This document shows positions 44,981 through 57,618 of a stretch of DNA of 64,000 nucleotides, in pieces. A program made the position numbers and the translations under genes. Under the pieces are notes generated by a model. The model saw only the letters and a program-made list of their open reading frames with translations, was not told the DNA's origin and ran no database searches. Within the stretch, counting starts at the first letter, position 1. Each line of letters starts with the position of its first letter. Origin of the DNA: Sitta carolinensis (taxonomy: Eukaryota; Chordata; Aves; Passeriformes; Sittidae); NCBI GenBank assembly GCA_032173965.1, contig CM063298.1, positions 8,865,501-8,929,500 of the forward strand, written 5' to 3'.

Positions 44981-47479
44981 CCCATATCTGAACAGTAGTG
45001 CTTGTTTGGATAGCTAAGAATGCACTACCCAGGGGAGGGTGTGATGTCTCATAATATAGGAAAACTATCATCCACTAAGAATAAACCCAGAGAAAATAAA
45101 TAAAAATCTCTTCCCTTTCCATTTCAGATTCTATATTTTGATTAATTTGAGACTTGGTCAGAATTTCTGCCTGTCCAATGATTCTTCTTCCAGAAGCTCT
45201 TATGGCTTTCTCCTCTTCCAGTTATCTGGAGTCATTCTTAACAAACAGCTCCTTCCATGAGGAATAAATTTCTAACAGCATCATGAACAAAATAATTGCA
45301 GTTTTTCCTCACAGGGAAAGAGTTGTCTAGAAAACTGCCACAATATATTCTACATCAGCCCCAATTTCACAGTGCATAAGAGTTGACAACAACATTATCC
45401 AAAGCATTTTAAATCTCATGGCTCCTACAGAGAATAGGAAGGGTCTGAGTGACCAAAACCAAACAGCAACCACCCTGCCTTTTATTCACCATCAAAATGT
45501 AGTCCACAAATTCCTCTGCTTCTTTTGAATACTGGCCTCACTCACTCCTTGACACCAAGAAGCCAGATTTTCTCTCTGAGCAGTGAGTTTCTGATGCAGA
45601 GTCAAGAGCCACTAAATGCCCCTGATTTTCCTCCTTGTCTGTAGATGCATCCCAAGCTCTTCTCCACCAAGGCAAATCCTTCCACAAGGTGCCATGGTGG
45701 GAAAAAGCAGGTCCTCCCCAGCCCTCCCTGCAGGCTCACAGGCTCTGGAGCTCACATCAGCTTTCTCAGGAGATTTCTTATTTGTGCAGTCAAAACCATG
45801 GGTATCTGGACTTTCATTTCTCCCCTCTCGATATTAAACCATATTTTGTCTGCATAATGTAAAAACACCCATTATGATAGACTCATTAATGCACTCCCTG
45901 GCTCTTTCTGAATTAAATCACTGATAAATTCTATTCTTTAATTTTGCCTTGGTGGGGGTGATGGATGAGCACCACAAATGACTAAGAAGGCAATAAGCTG
46001 CTGCAGCTCAGTGTTAACAGCTGTTATCAGACACAATCACCCTCCTCTGCTTGGAGAGCAAGGGCAGTGAATGATCTCAGTGTCTCTGCCTTGCCTGGCT
46101 AACTAACCAGCAGAACAGGAGCTTAGATAGTTCACTTAAAGGGGAAAAAAACCACAACTCCAGCCTCAGCACCAGCCCAGCTCAGCCTCTCAGTCTGATG
46201 TGCCAATATCACCACGGTGTTCTGGGGTCAGACAAATTCTAGACACACTCACCAAACACAAGCAACAGACTGAATTCTTTGCCAAAGTTTAGGAGTGATT
46301 CAAACTCAAATAGAAGGAAGCAAAACCTACTTGTTTCTTTCCTCAGATGGTATCACAGACTCTCATCTGAACCATTTTGCAGTTCAGAAAACCACGCTGC
46401 AAAAACCATTTAACAAGTGAATTATTTGTGTGTCCAGCTGGTGGGAGGAACGTTTTACAAATCTCTGCTTTTCCATCCAGCTGCACCTGCTGTTTGTCAG
46501 CACATTATCAGGGCCAGTGCATCAAGGAACCATGGAAGACACTGCTGCAAAGATTTTTACTGCACTCATGAAGGAGCTGGGCATGCACGAGGGCTTGAAG
46601 CTGTTGAACTCAAGAAAATGGGGTGCTCCTTTCAAAGCTGTGCAGCATCTGCCCCGACTGATCGTCAATAATCATCAATTTTTATATTAAGGAATGAATC
46701 CTGAGCATTTAACTGAACTAAGATATCACCAAATTTCCTGCAGGGATTTCATCCTCAAGCAGAGGATGGGCTTCCAAATGAACAGAATGAAACGTGGAGC
46801 CAGAGGCTGTGGCTGCTTTTCAGAAAAAGTAGTCAAAAAACATGACTTGAGCCTAGTCCAGTGTCTTCCAGAGACTGGACTTCCAGATAGTGGGACCATC
46901 CACAACTGGAATTTTGTTTTCCACTGCAAAATGAGGTCAGAAATGAGGGTCCAGTTTCAAACCTCTCACTGCTTGTGCTCTCCCTGCCCAAAGCCTTTCC
47001 TGTGCTCCCAACTCTCTCTTTCTGGAAGAACCCCTGGGGGCTGGACTGCTCCTGTTATATCACACATATTTTAAACTGGAAATGGAAGAGATTGTGGTGA
47101 GGTTAGTGAATTGCCCTGGAAGCTCATCAGTTTAACCAAGAGAAGTGTACATCCTCAACGGCTGCTTTTAAAAGCATCAGGCAATATCTATTATTTTTTC
47201 TATCCTCAGAGCCCAGTTTCCAGAAGCAAATTTACAAAACTTCACATTAGGTGGTGACAGTGAACACCCAACATCAACCCAAAGCTGATCCCAGAAAAAA
47301 CTTCACTGATGGACATTCAAGTTTAAGCAATGGACTTAAACCAGCTGGCACCAAGTGCTTTTCATTATTCTTTTTCACAAATCATCACCTCCAGCACCTT
47401 CTTGTTCCCAGAAAGAGCAAACTCTAGATGGTTCACAAAGTTTGACAAGGTATTTCAGGTTTTGTTCTTTTGTTCTGGA

Positions 47480-47552
47480 TTTTTTTTTGTTGTTTTTTTT
47501 TGTTTGTTTTGTTGTTTTTTTGTTTGTTTTGTTTTTTTGGTTATTGTTTTTT
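47480..47552. repeat. (TTTG)n / T-rich low-complexity tract
   Basis: Runs of T separated by single G residues in TTTG/TTTTG units over about 70 bases. It may be a retroposon tail in minus orientation. Confidence 0.92.
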
Positions 47553-48827
47553 GGAAGACTGTGAACCACCTAAAAGCCTCCAGTTTGAAAGCCACAGCTA
47601 GTGAGATGTACAAAGCCATGGTATAAACTGGAGGGCTTACATATAAGGTTCAAACTGCACTCCTCCTCTGGAGCTGTGCCATCTGTCCTCTCCCAGTCCC
47701 ATTCCACTCATCTCAAGAGCCCATAAAAATAGAGCAGAACAGCCACAAAACAAGCAATATTTCTGAGAGCACAAAAAGCCCCAAACCCTACAGCTTCTGG
47801 TGATTTTCCCCCAGATCTCACCAACATTGCCCAGACACCACATGGGCAAGAGGAGGGTGAGACAAGGATGGAAAAAGCTGAACGTGGGTGGGAGCAGACA
47901 AGCCCCTGCCCACAGTGAAATCCAAACAGATTTTACAGCTGGGATCCTCAGGCAGGGCTGGGCCAGCTGATTTTAACCTGGGCTGTTTGCTCAGCTTTAA
48001 ATGCCTTGGAGCACCTCGTGCTTGGCTGGTAATTTCACAGAGAGATGATGCAGAAGCTTGGGAAGCAGGTAAAGAGTTTACCCTGCTGAGCTGAGCAGGG
48101 AGAGGGACAAAACACAACACTTAAAAACAGATAATCTGAGCAAAGCCCATTTATATGCAGAATCCACAACTCCCTCTAGGGATTCATTGGAGGAGGAAAG
48201 GAAATTTGCTTCTGTTTGTTTGGGATGCAGATGTATTAAAGGCTGAGAAAAAGTTAGCACTTGCTGGCATTTCCCTAGATAATTTCTTGCAGACCAAGTG
48301 TAGTTTAAAGGGCAAGGAGCAGTTCAGAGTTCAAAGTGAGAAAAGGATGAGCCAAGATTCAGGCTGGCCCTGATTTTATTTTGCAAGGGACCATAGGTCA
48401 CTGCAAGACATCACCATTGCTGTTAAAGGGAGTTGCATCACCTGCAATGTGTTTTCTAACCAAAATATGCTTAAACTGTGACTCCTGAAGTGCACTCTGA
48501 TTCTGGATGTGAATTTCCAAAGATGCTGAATGGTTCTAAATTCCTCCGAGAGAGAAACATTTAAACCAATCCTCACTTTCCTACACACTGAGATCAGATC
48601 AGATCCACATCTTGGGGTTTATGTCCCCCAGACCCTTGGGACAGCTGTGTCCTTTTCTGCCAGTGTTTTTATTGATTGTCATCACAGTTGCTTATCCCTG
48701 GGACAAGAAGAGCAGGATTCTCAGTCTCTGATTCTGGCACTCTCCCCATATAACCTGTGCTCTCCTCCCTCACTGAAGGGCCTCGAGTCAGCCTGGTGCC
48801 TCAGCAACCCCTTGAATTTCCCATTAG

Positions 48828-48904
48828 GAGTTACCAAAAAACTTTCAAACTTCCCTTTTCCAATAAACCTGACTGTCTCCAGGACATCTAAACTGTTACT
48901 CAAA
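48828..48904 (+). other. weak candidate exon (77 bp)
   Basis: The acceptor TTGAATTTCCCATTAG ends at 48,827 and the donor CTCAAA then GTAAGTATC starts at 48,905, a strong donor. The frame that is open across it gives VTKKLSNFP...INLTVSRTSKLLLK and ends exactly on a codon boundary. I recognise no family. The acceptor tract is only moderately pyrimidine-rich, and no partner exon was found. Confidence 0.14.
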
Positions 48905-48923
48905 GTAAGTATCCTGCTTTTAT

Positions 48924-48937
48924 CTTTTTTTTTTTTT
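48924..48937. repeat. poly(T) homopolymer, 14 bases
   Basis: A short T run just downstream of the exon candidate. Confidence 0.9.
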
Positions 48938-51900
48938 ATGCTTGCAATATTAAAGATTTCCATGTAAATCCTCCCCCCAAGTACAGCAGAAGAAGTCCCA
49001 GGTGCTCCATGTACAAAATTAGCTGTGACGCCAATCTGTGAGCTCTGATGCTCACAGAAAGGAATGGACAAATAATAACACCCAGCACTTAACCCATAAT
49101 TATTTTCCTCAAAGGAGACCCAGAGGAATATTTACTCAAGGTTTTTTGACCATTTTGAAAACATAAATGAGCTATTTAATAAGAAATGCTTTCTTTCCAC
49201 TGTCTCATCAGTATCAAATGTCTTATTGTCATTAGATCAGCTTGACTAATGGGATCTTAAATTCTCATTAGGGTCTCTAAATGGGACTTTCACACAATGT
49301 AATTATAAAATAAATACTAATCAAAAAGACATGAAAGTGCATTTCATAGGAAAGTGCAATTCCTTCCAAAATCATGTCAGAAACTTTTCAGAAAGAAGTT
49401 GTGTCCTAGATCCTCAAGGCCCTCAAAATAATTGGGTATTTTTCTTCCTGAACCAAGAGCTCTTTGCTGTTGTTAATTCTGTATTAGTATAGCCCAGGTA
49501 GCTCAATTGCATCCTATTTAAAACTTCAAAGGACTTGGCCGGGCACCTGGGGCAGTGTAACCACTTGCCAATGACAACTTTCAATTGTTCCAACACACTC
49601 ATCAAGTTATTGAGAACTCCACGTGTTCCAGGGCAGGAACCTTCCAGTGGTCCAAGAGAGAGATGAACCTCACAACCCTGAAACATCTGATTCTATAGAT
49701 GGGGATGGGTCTCTGTTCACAACAGGCCAGGAAACTTCTGCCAAAGGGCAATATTTCCTATTTCCAGATGTGCATCCAATCTGTTTCTCTCTGGACCCAC
49801 AGCTGCCTCCATTACTGCTGTCACAGGGCACTGTACCAATAAATTAGTATTTTGGAAATTGGATTAATTATTCCACTTACTAATATGTGCAGAGCTAATG
49901 CTTCACTGGTTTTGACTCGTTCCTAATAAATAATTTTGTTCCTGATCAGAGGAGTCTCCAGCAGCACAATTACCTGCGAGAAGCCAATAAAGGCCATCGC
50001 TACAGCGCAAAAATGAATTTATAAATGAAAGTTTGCTTTGCCCTTGAGTCAGAGCAATTAGCATCACACAACCCCCTCCCAGAGCAGTGATGTGAGATTT
50101 CTCAGAAGCTGCTTATTGTTGCTGCAGTGAACAGTGTGCTCTGGGGAGTCCACTGTGCACCACAAACAACAGTTCAGACAAACTCCAGCACAGGCTGAGT
50201 CAGAGAAGCCCGAGGTTAATGGGGTTGCCACCTCTGACAGAAGCATCATTGAGCACCCTCAAGGACCCAGGAGCAAGGACAGGCTGGGAAGTGCTGCAGG
50301 CAGAGCTGGGAGCCAGGACAGGCAGCAGGGGCAGGGCACAGCCCCTGTGCCAGCACCCACCTGCACAGCCCGGCGCCTCCTCCCACATTCATCCCAGTTA
50401 AACTGGCCCAGGGCCACCTCCAGCTCTGAGTGTGCACATACCTCACCAGCAGCACAAGAAGTGACAAGTTACAGCCAGGCATCCTAATTCGTGGGTTTAT
50501 GGAGAGATCTGACAACATCCTCCTCCTGTGCTCATCAACAGCTGCAGGAGCGGTGCCCTAATCAACTCCCATCCAATCTGTTTCCCTTAATTCCTTTCAC
50601 AGGCTTTGGGGTTTTTTAATGTCATCAACACAGGACCTTGTTCTGGGATATTTATCGTGCTGCTATGCATCCAGTTTTCCTGGGCAAACTGAGGACAAAC
50701 ATGTATTCTCTTAATCCAAAGAGGACTTTGGCACCAACAAAAAATACCAAACAGAAATGTTACAGGGTGTAGTTATACTGCACCCTGCCTGAGGCCATGG
50801 AGACACATCTGGGGATGGAGATAAAGCCTGAGACAAACAAAGAGGGAAAAAGGTGTAATGAAACCAATTGCTTTAAGACCAGAAGTACAATTCCTCCTTA
50901 ATTTTTCTGTGTTGATAAACTTCATTACATTGTTTTGACACATTGTTTGGTAAGACCACCACCCTAAAAAAATCAGGAAAAACAGACTCCTTGTTGCAGA
51001 TCGATGTGAAGAAAGCCCCCAAAGTCAAAACCTTCCCATTGCACACGATCCAGATCACACCTCCAGCATCCACCATCAGTTCCCAGGCACAGCATGACAG
51101 AATCAATGCCATGGCTCTGCTGATGCTCACAAGCTTCACCCAGTTATTTTACCTTGAAAAAAGACTGCAGTGAAAACATTTTGCCTCTAAAGGTCAGCAG
51201 GGCACGTGAACAGGGACTTTTCCTGAAAGACCATGTTGTGGGGACACATAAATTTCAAGGGCTTGTTGGAGTCTGAACAACTCCAAGGTGAAAATTGTAC
51301 AGTCCTGAAAATGAGTGAACTCTGGGAGATGAGCAAAGAAGGAAAGAGGGACAAGAAAACTTCTGAGACTGGAGTGGAGGGTCACTGGAGCATTGGAGCT
51401 TAATTAATGGTCTTTTCCTGGCAGAGCTGCAGAGAGAAAAAAATTAGCTTTAGCACAGCAGTGGCACAGTCATTTGCAAGTCTGCACTTCTGATTACCAT
51501 ACAATAGCCAGGAATAATTACAAAGTGCCCACATTTATTATAACCTTGGGATACTCTCACCTTGCTGTGCTACTTTGAAATGCACTGCTCTTCTTTGTCA
51601 GCACTACCAGCAGGACTTAAAAAGTTAATTTATCTTTCAAGTTTGGCCTTCTTCTTCATGATTAGATATGATTTTATGTCATGGTAAGAGGCAAGAGCAG
51701 TCTCCCAAAATTCTAGAAAAACCAGCACTGTTGGAGAATTTGTAACTGGCGAGGACAAAGCCCAGCTTTGAGTGGGGTGGGTTTTCTCCTGGATGGACAA
51801 TGCCACAGTATGCATGGCCAAACTCAGCAGGCACCACGTGGGGGAAAATGAATCAGAATCATTTCCAGGCCTTTTATTGGACAGGAGGTGCCTGACTGAA

Positions 51901-52886
51901 GTTGATGCAGAATAGGACTCAGCAACCTTTCAAGCCTCAGCATGAAATAGTCACCAAGAAATGTATTTATAATGACACCCAGCAACTGCAATCTGTGTCC
52001 ACAAGGGTCCTTATCTCCCTTTGAAGTTGAAATGACAAAAATGAGAACTGTGGTTGAATAGTAATTGGCTCAGAGTTTGCTCTCTTTGATTCTCCTTCAT
52101 CTCACACCCAAATTATTGTAAAAACTCATCAGGATGTCCCCAGAGGGTATCAGATCAAGTGATGCTCATAGTTCAAACAGAAGTCACCTGTGCAGGAGTC
52201 CTAAGGCTGAAGGAATAAGGCTAAACTGAAAATATGAATTAAATAAAAAAATTTCTTCTCTCAGCTTGCATCAGCTTTATTTTATCTAAGACCAGGACAC
52301 AGCACAGATGTGAAAAGATTTATTAACTCACTTCATGCTCTCTGCAGCTGAATGAAATATTTCTACCAAATACAGAACCTCTAACAAGTTTTTTAAAATA
52401 TTATCTTAATTTTTTGTTGTTTTCACCCTTTCCAAGCAATAAATGCCACTCAGATTTCATGAATAATTAATGCAACTATCCCATTTGATCCTTTGGATCA
52501 AAGCATTTCCTGAAATTTACCCGTCAAAAATTTTGCCCATCTGATATGTTTTCTAACAGCAGAAAGCAGAAATAAAAAACAAACCAAAAACCAGAAATGT
52601 TTTGGTTGCGTTGCTTTGACTTTTGAAATAAGGCCATTAGCATAATTTTCAAAATGTCCATATTTTTGCCTTCACAGCAGCCTTTATGAGGAGGGTTCTT
52701 TTGTGTCTCCATGGCACTAGCTCTTTTTCAACCTCTTCTAGTCAAAAGCAAAAGAATCCAGCTTTCATCTGCTTTCCCATGCTTTTGATTTCTGATAAAT
52801 GTGAGCTACAACATTTAGAGATGATTTCACAGTCTGTGGTACCAAAAACAGAGCACTCAAAGAAAGTCTATCAAATATATTCAGGA

Positions 52887-52928
52887 AAAGAAAAAAAAAA
52901 ACCAAAAAAAAAAACCCAAAAAAACACA
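52887..52928. repeat. A-rich low-complexity tract
   Basis: Runs of A interrupted by CC or CCC over about 40 bases, ending in AAACACAAAG. It may be a degraded retroposon tail. Confidence 0.92.
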
Positions 52929-55900
52929 AAGAAAACAAACTCTGAGCAAGTTTTCCCACTGAGAAATGGGGAACCATTTCCAACCTCTTGAAATAAACCT
53001 GAAATTCTCCCTTTTTAAGAGATGCTTTAGAGCAGGAGACTTGTGAGAATTTCCCTACAAGAGACAACAGGAACCCCAAAGAGCTGGAACTCCATTTTTA
53101 GGGTGAGAACAACACACCACAAGCCTTGAATTATTTGAATTCTGCTGGAGTCAGAGGGGAAGGCAGAAGAAAGGTACATTTAAAGAAAGCTCCTGGGGTC
53201 ACTTGAGGTTGGCTGTCAGTGGAATGATGCTTGTTCACTAAACATCCAGGAAAACTTCCAAAACTAATAAAGACAGCCTATGTGAGAAATCCACAGAAGG
53301 AGGCTGTTTGTGCTCCCCAAACCAGCCCCATTCCAGCTGGGCTTTTCAGGACAGCTGAAGGAATCTCAGAGCCTGAATCCCACAGGGGCCAACCTTTATT
53401 AGCCTGTGCTCTTAGAAATACTGTGCCTCCTACAGCAACCTGCATCCCTCCCAGGCTCAGGTGTTTCCAAGGAAAATTCAGTTTTTTGTCCCCATTGGGG
53501 AGGATTCTTGCAATGCTGAGCAGAGGGATCAGTTCTGCTTTTTCAGAATAAATCCAAACACCAAAGCAGGCTCTGCCTGGCCCGGGTGTGCAGGGCAGGA
53601 GGACCTCGTGGTGCTCTCAGAGCTGCAAGCAGATTCCTCTCCCTAATAAAATCCAAGTTTAGTAACAAGTGTATAAATATCTATTGAGATACCAGGGGCT
53701 TTTTCCCCACACCACTTTTCACCCACACAAGAATCCCCACACAGGCTGTGTAATTGCTGCCCAAAATGGCAACACACGCTCTGCAATTATCATTAGAGTT
53801 AATTAAAGCCTCTGAGCAGTAGGCAGCTTGAATTGCTGTTTACTCTCAAGTCTCTGAAAATACTGCAGGTAATTGAAAGAAAAGCATCAACCCAATATTG
53901 CTGATTTTCTTATTGGCAAGGCTTTGATAATTTGATTTTGGTCATCGCATAGTTCTAAAACTCAAAAATTAATTTCCTCTGAAGGCCTGAATCTCCCCTG
54001 CAGCACACTCTACTAAGGAATTTTCACATTTCTGGAGCCTTTGCTGGACTGAATCTTGGAAGTTCTAAGAGAATCAGGTCAAAAGGGAGATTATATAGAA
54101 AAAAAAAAGCTCATGTGTATAGGAGGGAAAAGTCTCTTCTGCATTTCAGAGCACTAGGCCAGGTGTGTGCACCCCAGGATCAGAGTGGGAGGGGGGCACA
54201 GGGTTTGAAAAGTCGCTTTGGATAATCAACTGGAGGCAATCAGCTGAGACCTGAATATCTCAGTACCCATTTGAGTACAGAGGAGAAAGAAATGCTAAAC
54301 AACTCTATTCATCAGGGAAAAATATTTATAAAAGGGACACTTAGAGAAGCAAGATGTGCCTAAAAGCAGAATCTCCATCCCACCACAGGGACTGATGGCT
54401 CTGGTCTGTGACAGCAGCCCCACATCCCCATCCTGCTTCCCAGAGCAGGACTCTGCTCCATGAAAATCGTGAGTCTGGAGCACAGGGAGAGGTGGAAAAC
54501 CCAAGTAATTTAGTTTCTGCTCAGCTGTCTGTGAATTAACCCTCCCTCTAAGTCATGCTGATACTCTACACAAGTGCCACGCTACCCAAATTAGATATCC
54601 TGTGCCTCCCTTTCTCCAGAAAATTTCTGTTCTCCCTCTTGTCTCCTGGTAAAGCAGCAGAAAGGTGGTGATTACACCAATATTTTGCTACCAGCACTGG
54701 AAACCTGAGCAGGTTCTACAAAAACACCCAAGGTCAGTTGCTGGCCATGAACCTCTGTTGGCTCCTGGACATTTTCAAAGACTTTGAAGGCTGCTGATGC
54801 CAACGTGCTGCTGAGCATGGAGCTGTTTTGGGGCTGAAAGGGGCCCTGCCAAAGGAGAACAGTGGTCACTTAAAAAACACAGACTCCTCCATTAAAACTC
54901 TTCTCTTCCAGACATCCTTCCTGCACTAACCTCAAAATTCAAGCAGAGAAGTGCACACAAAATTCGCCCATCTTTTTCAACTTGAGATAAAAAGGGGAAA
55001 ACTCTGCCTTAACTCTGCCTCAGCCATTAAGAAAATTGTTCTCTGTGTCTCTGTTAATTTCCTCCACAGCCACAAAGTGGATTTTCCAACAAGAAGCTAC
55101 AGGGAGTGACATAAAAATAAATTGGTTTCTAAAAAGCACAGATGAAACATTACCTGGACACAGGAGAGCACTCCTCCAGGAAGATCAAACCCCAAGTGCT
55201 GCTGAAAACAAAATGGGTTTTAATGAAAGGCAGATCTTAGGTCAGCAATAAATAGAGATTAGTGGAAACCTGATTAGAACAAAGTCTCTGAACGTGGCTT
55301 AGAGACCACCAAATCTGGGCATGGTCACTGAAACCTGAAGGCTCAATTCTGTGTAAAGACAAAGCTCTTTTTGTGTGTGCCTTTAATCAGAGGAAGAAGA
55401 AAAGCTGTTTGAAAAGTGCTTTCACAGGTGTGAGGAAGATAAGCTGGAAGGAGATCAGAAAGACAACAGTGTTTGATAAAGAGAAGACTGGGGATTATCA
55501 CCACAAATATGCATAAGCTCCATTCTGTACAGTAAAGCATGTCGTTATTAATAATACTACTTATCCCTCTTAAAGCATTTTAAGGTTTCAAGTGCTCTAC
55601 AAACACTAATCACCAAGCAAAGGTGCCAAAGAATCCTTCCCATATCCTGCTGATTGCACAGACTGAAAGCACAATAAGTACAACATGTACAATGGCAAAC
55701 ACAGGCCTGAATCAATCACCATAGTTCATAATATTACAAAAGAAATTGGGCTCCAAAGGGAAAGATATTAGTGTGCATCCATCAGGAAACTGCTCCTACC
55801 GCTGCTGGGGGTTGGGAACAGCAGATTTGCTGGTGATGCTGCTGGGAGGGAGCTGGAGCACAGAGGGGAAATGGAAACCTGTCATCCACAACATCAAGAG

Positions 55901-57565
55901 GAGATCAGGACAAGAACCTCCTCAGAGGAGGAAACCTGGGGAAACTTTGCAGCTGTACTGGACAGCAAAAGGTAAAGCTGGGACAGAGATTCAAGAGCAA
56001 AAGTAAAGTCATTAAATCAGCCATGAAGGAAGGTGCTGGATCTTGGCAGTTTTGCTTGATCAGAAAGGGGGGAATCAAACAAGAGGCTGCCAGTCGGGAG
56101 GGCTGATCGGTTCATCCCTTGGCAACGGGAACGAGGAACAAATTATATTAATTTGAGGTAATGATGGGAAACTGTTGCCAGTTTTGGTGAATACTGGTTA
56201 GAAAGCTCGCATGAATGAATCCTTTCTAGTGCTTGAGTCCTCAGGCTGCCCAGCAGCCTGTTCTGCAGGAGTGCTCAGACAGAATGCACAACGAGCCAGA
56301 GTCTGTCCTCGCACAGCATCCTCCTCCTCACAGCAACACAGACAACAACCAGAATTCCCACTGCTCAGATGTTAATCACTGCAGCTGCTGACCTCCCAGG
56401 AAGGGCTGCAGGATCCCACCAGCCTCTTCAAGAGCACAATGTGGGTTTTGCTATGAGTGCTCTGCACCAAGGTGGGCTCTGTCCTAAGCAACCTGTATAG
56501 TAAAAATGCTTTTTCAACTTAAACCACCTCTCCTATTAAGTGGGTACCATAAACCTGAGCTTTTTGGCCTCAGCTTTTAGTCAAACATGAACAGAAAACT
56601 CAGTTATTGGCAAATATGTCCATATTTATGATGTGGGAAGAACAGAGGAAGCCCCTGCTCTGATCCTAAAAGCTGCACAAGCTGCTGGAAAGGTGCAGAA
56701 CAAACTCAAGTGCACTTTTCAGGCAAATCCCATTCTTACCCCTCCAGAAAAGGGCTGTATTGTCTCCAAGGTAACAGGGAGGCAGACCTCAGGCCTGGAT
56801 TAGATGAAGCTATCTCATTAACATTTGTTCCCTGCCCTCATGTTTCATCAGTTAATACAGAAGGTGCTGCAGGTACCACAAAAAGGGTTCCATGCAGAAT
56901 GGGGAAACACAACAAGCAGTGGAGAGATCCCAGCCTCCTTTCCCTGGAGCTCTGGCAAAGCATCTTGGCCTTCAGGGAGGAAAGATGAATGCCTTCTGCA
57001 TTAAAAATGATAATGCACAATTCATGATAAGGCATCAAGTGTTTTACTCCTGTTTAGTGGTTCCCAGTGCTTTTTACTTGTGAATACTCACCTGGTTCAT
57101 TTAAGTATTTTGACTTGTAAAAACATGCTGAGGTTAAGGGTCTTCACTGTTTCCCATCTCAGGCACAGCCAAATGAGGAAAGCATAATGACATTTGTATC
57201 TATGGCTCCTTCTGAAAGTTTGGACCCTTTTTTGCCCCATTTTGCTGAACAAATTAGGGATCTTTGCAAGAGGGAGAAGAAAAGAACTGGTGGATGACAG
57301 AGAAAACTCTTTGGAGATGCTGAAGTCTCACCCCTTGTTTTTTGCCTGCTGTCAGGGATTCAGCCCCATCCCATGAATGCACATGGTTAAAAACACCAAT
57401 ATCTCCAAAATACCGCCTTTGAGTCAAAAAAATCATGTTTCATTTACTGAATCTCCAACTGACATGTTCCTCATTCATGTTGCTGTTTTGATGTCAAAGT
57501 GGTCCAAGTCCAACAGGCATTAATGTCACTGGGAACAGCTGTGTGATCACCCACACGGTCTGATT
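52929..57565. other. single-copy noncoding DNA, no gene recognised
   Basis: No gene or transposon recognised. The AT-rich interval at about 53,755-53,965, with ATTAGAGTTAATTAAAG and TTGATAATTTGATTTTGG stretches, looks like a conserved noncoding element. Confidence 0.62.
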
Positions 57566-57618
57566 ATTTTTTATTTTTATTTATAAATATAAATAAATAT
57601 AATATATTTCTTTTTATT
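57566..57618. repeat. AT-rich tract with perfect palindrome
   Basis: A purely A/T stretch contains TTTATTTATA (57,576-57,585), two bases, then its exact complement TATAAATAAA (57,588-57,597). Such tracts are prone to slippage and cruciform formation; otherwise nothing is seen. Confidence 0.9.

Larger units (their letters stand above)
44981..52886. other. single-copy noncoding DNA, no gene recognised
   Basis: No gene recognised. It contains the T/G-rich tract at 47,480-47,552, a T run at 48,924-48,937 and a weak exon candidate at 48,828-48,904. Two AT-rich segments look like conserved noncoding elements (about 49,180-49,330 and 49,850-50,075; see findings). Confidence 0.62.

Noticed and set aside
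46430..46690. Open frame containing MEDTAAKIFTALMKELG, protein-like at first sight
   Set aside because: No family recognised, no flanking splice signals of quality, and another open frame overlaps it on the same strand.
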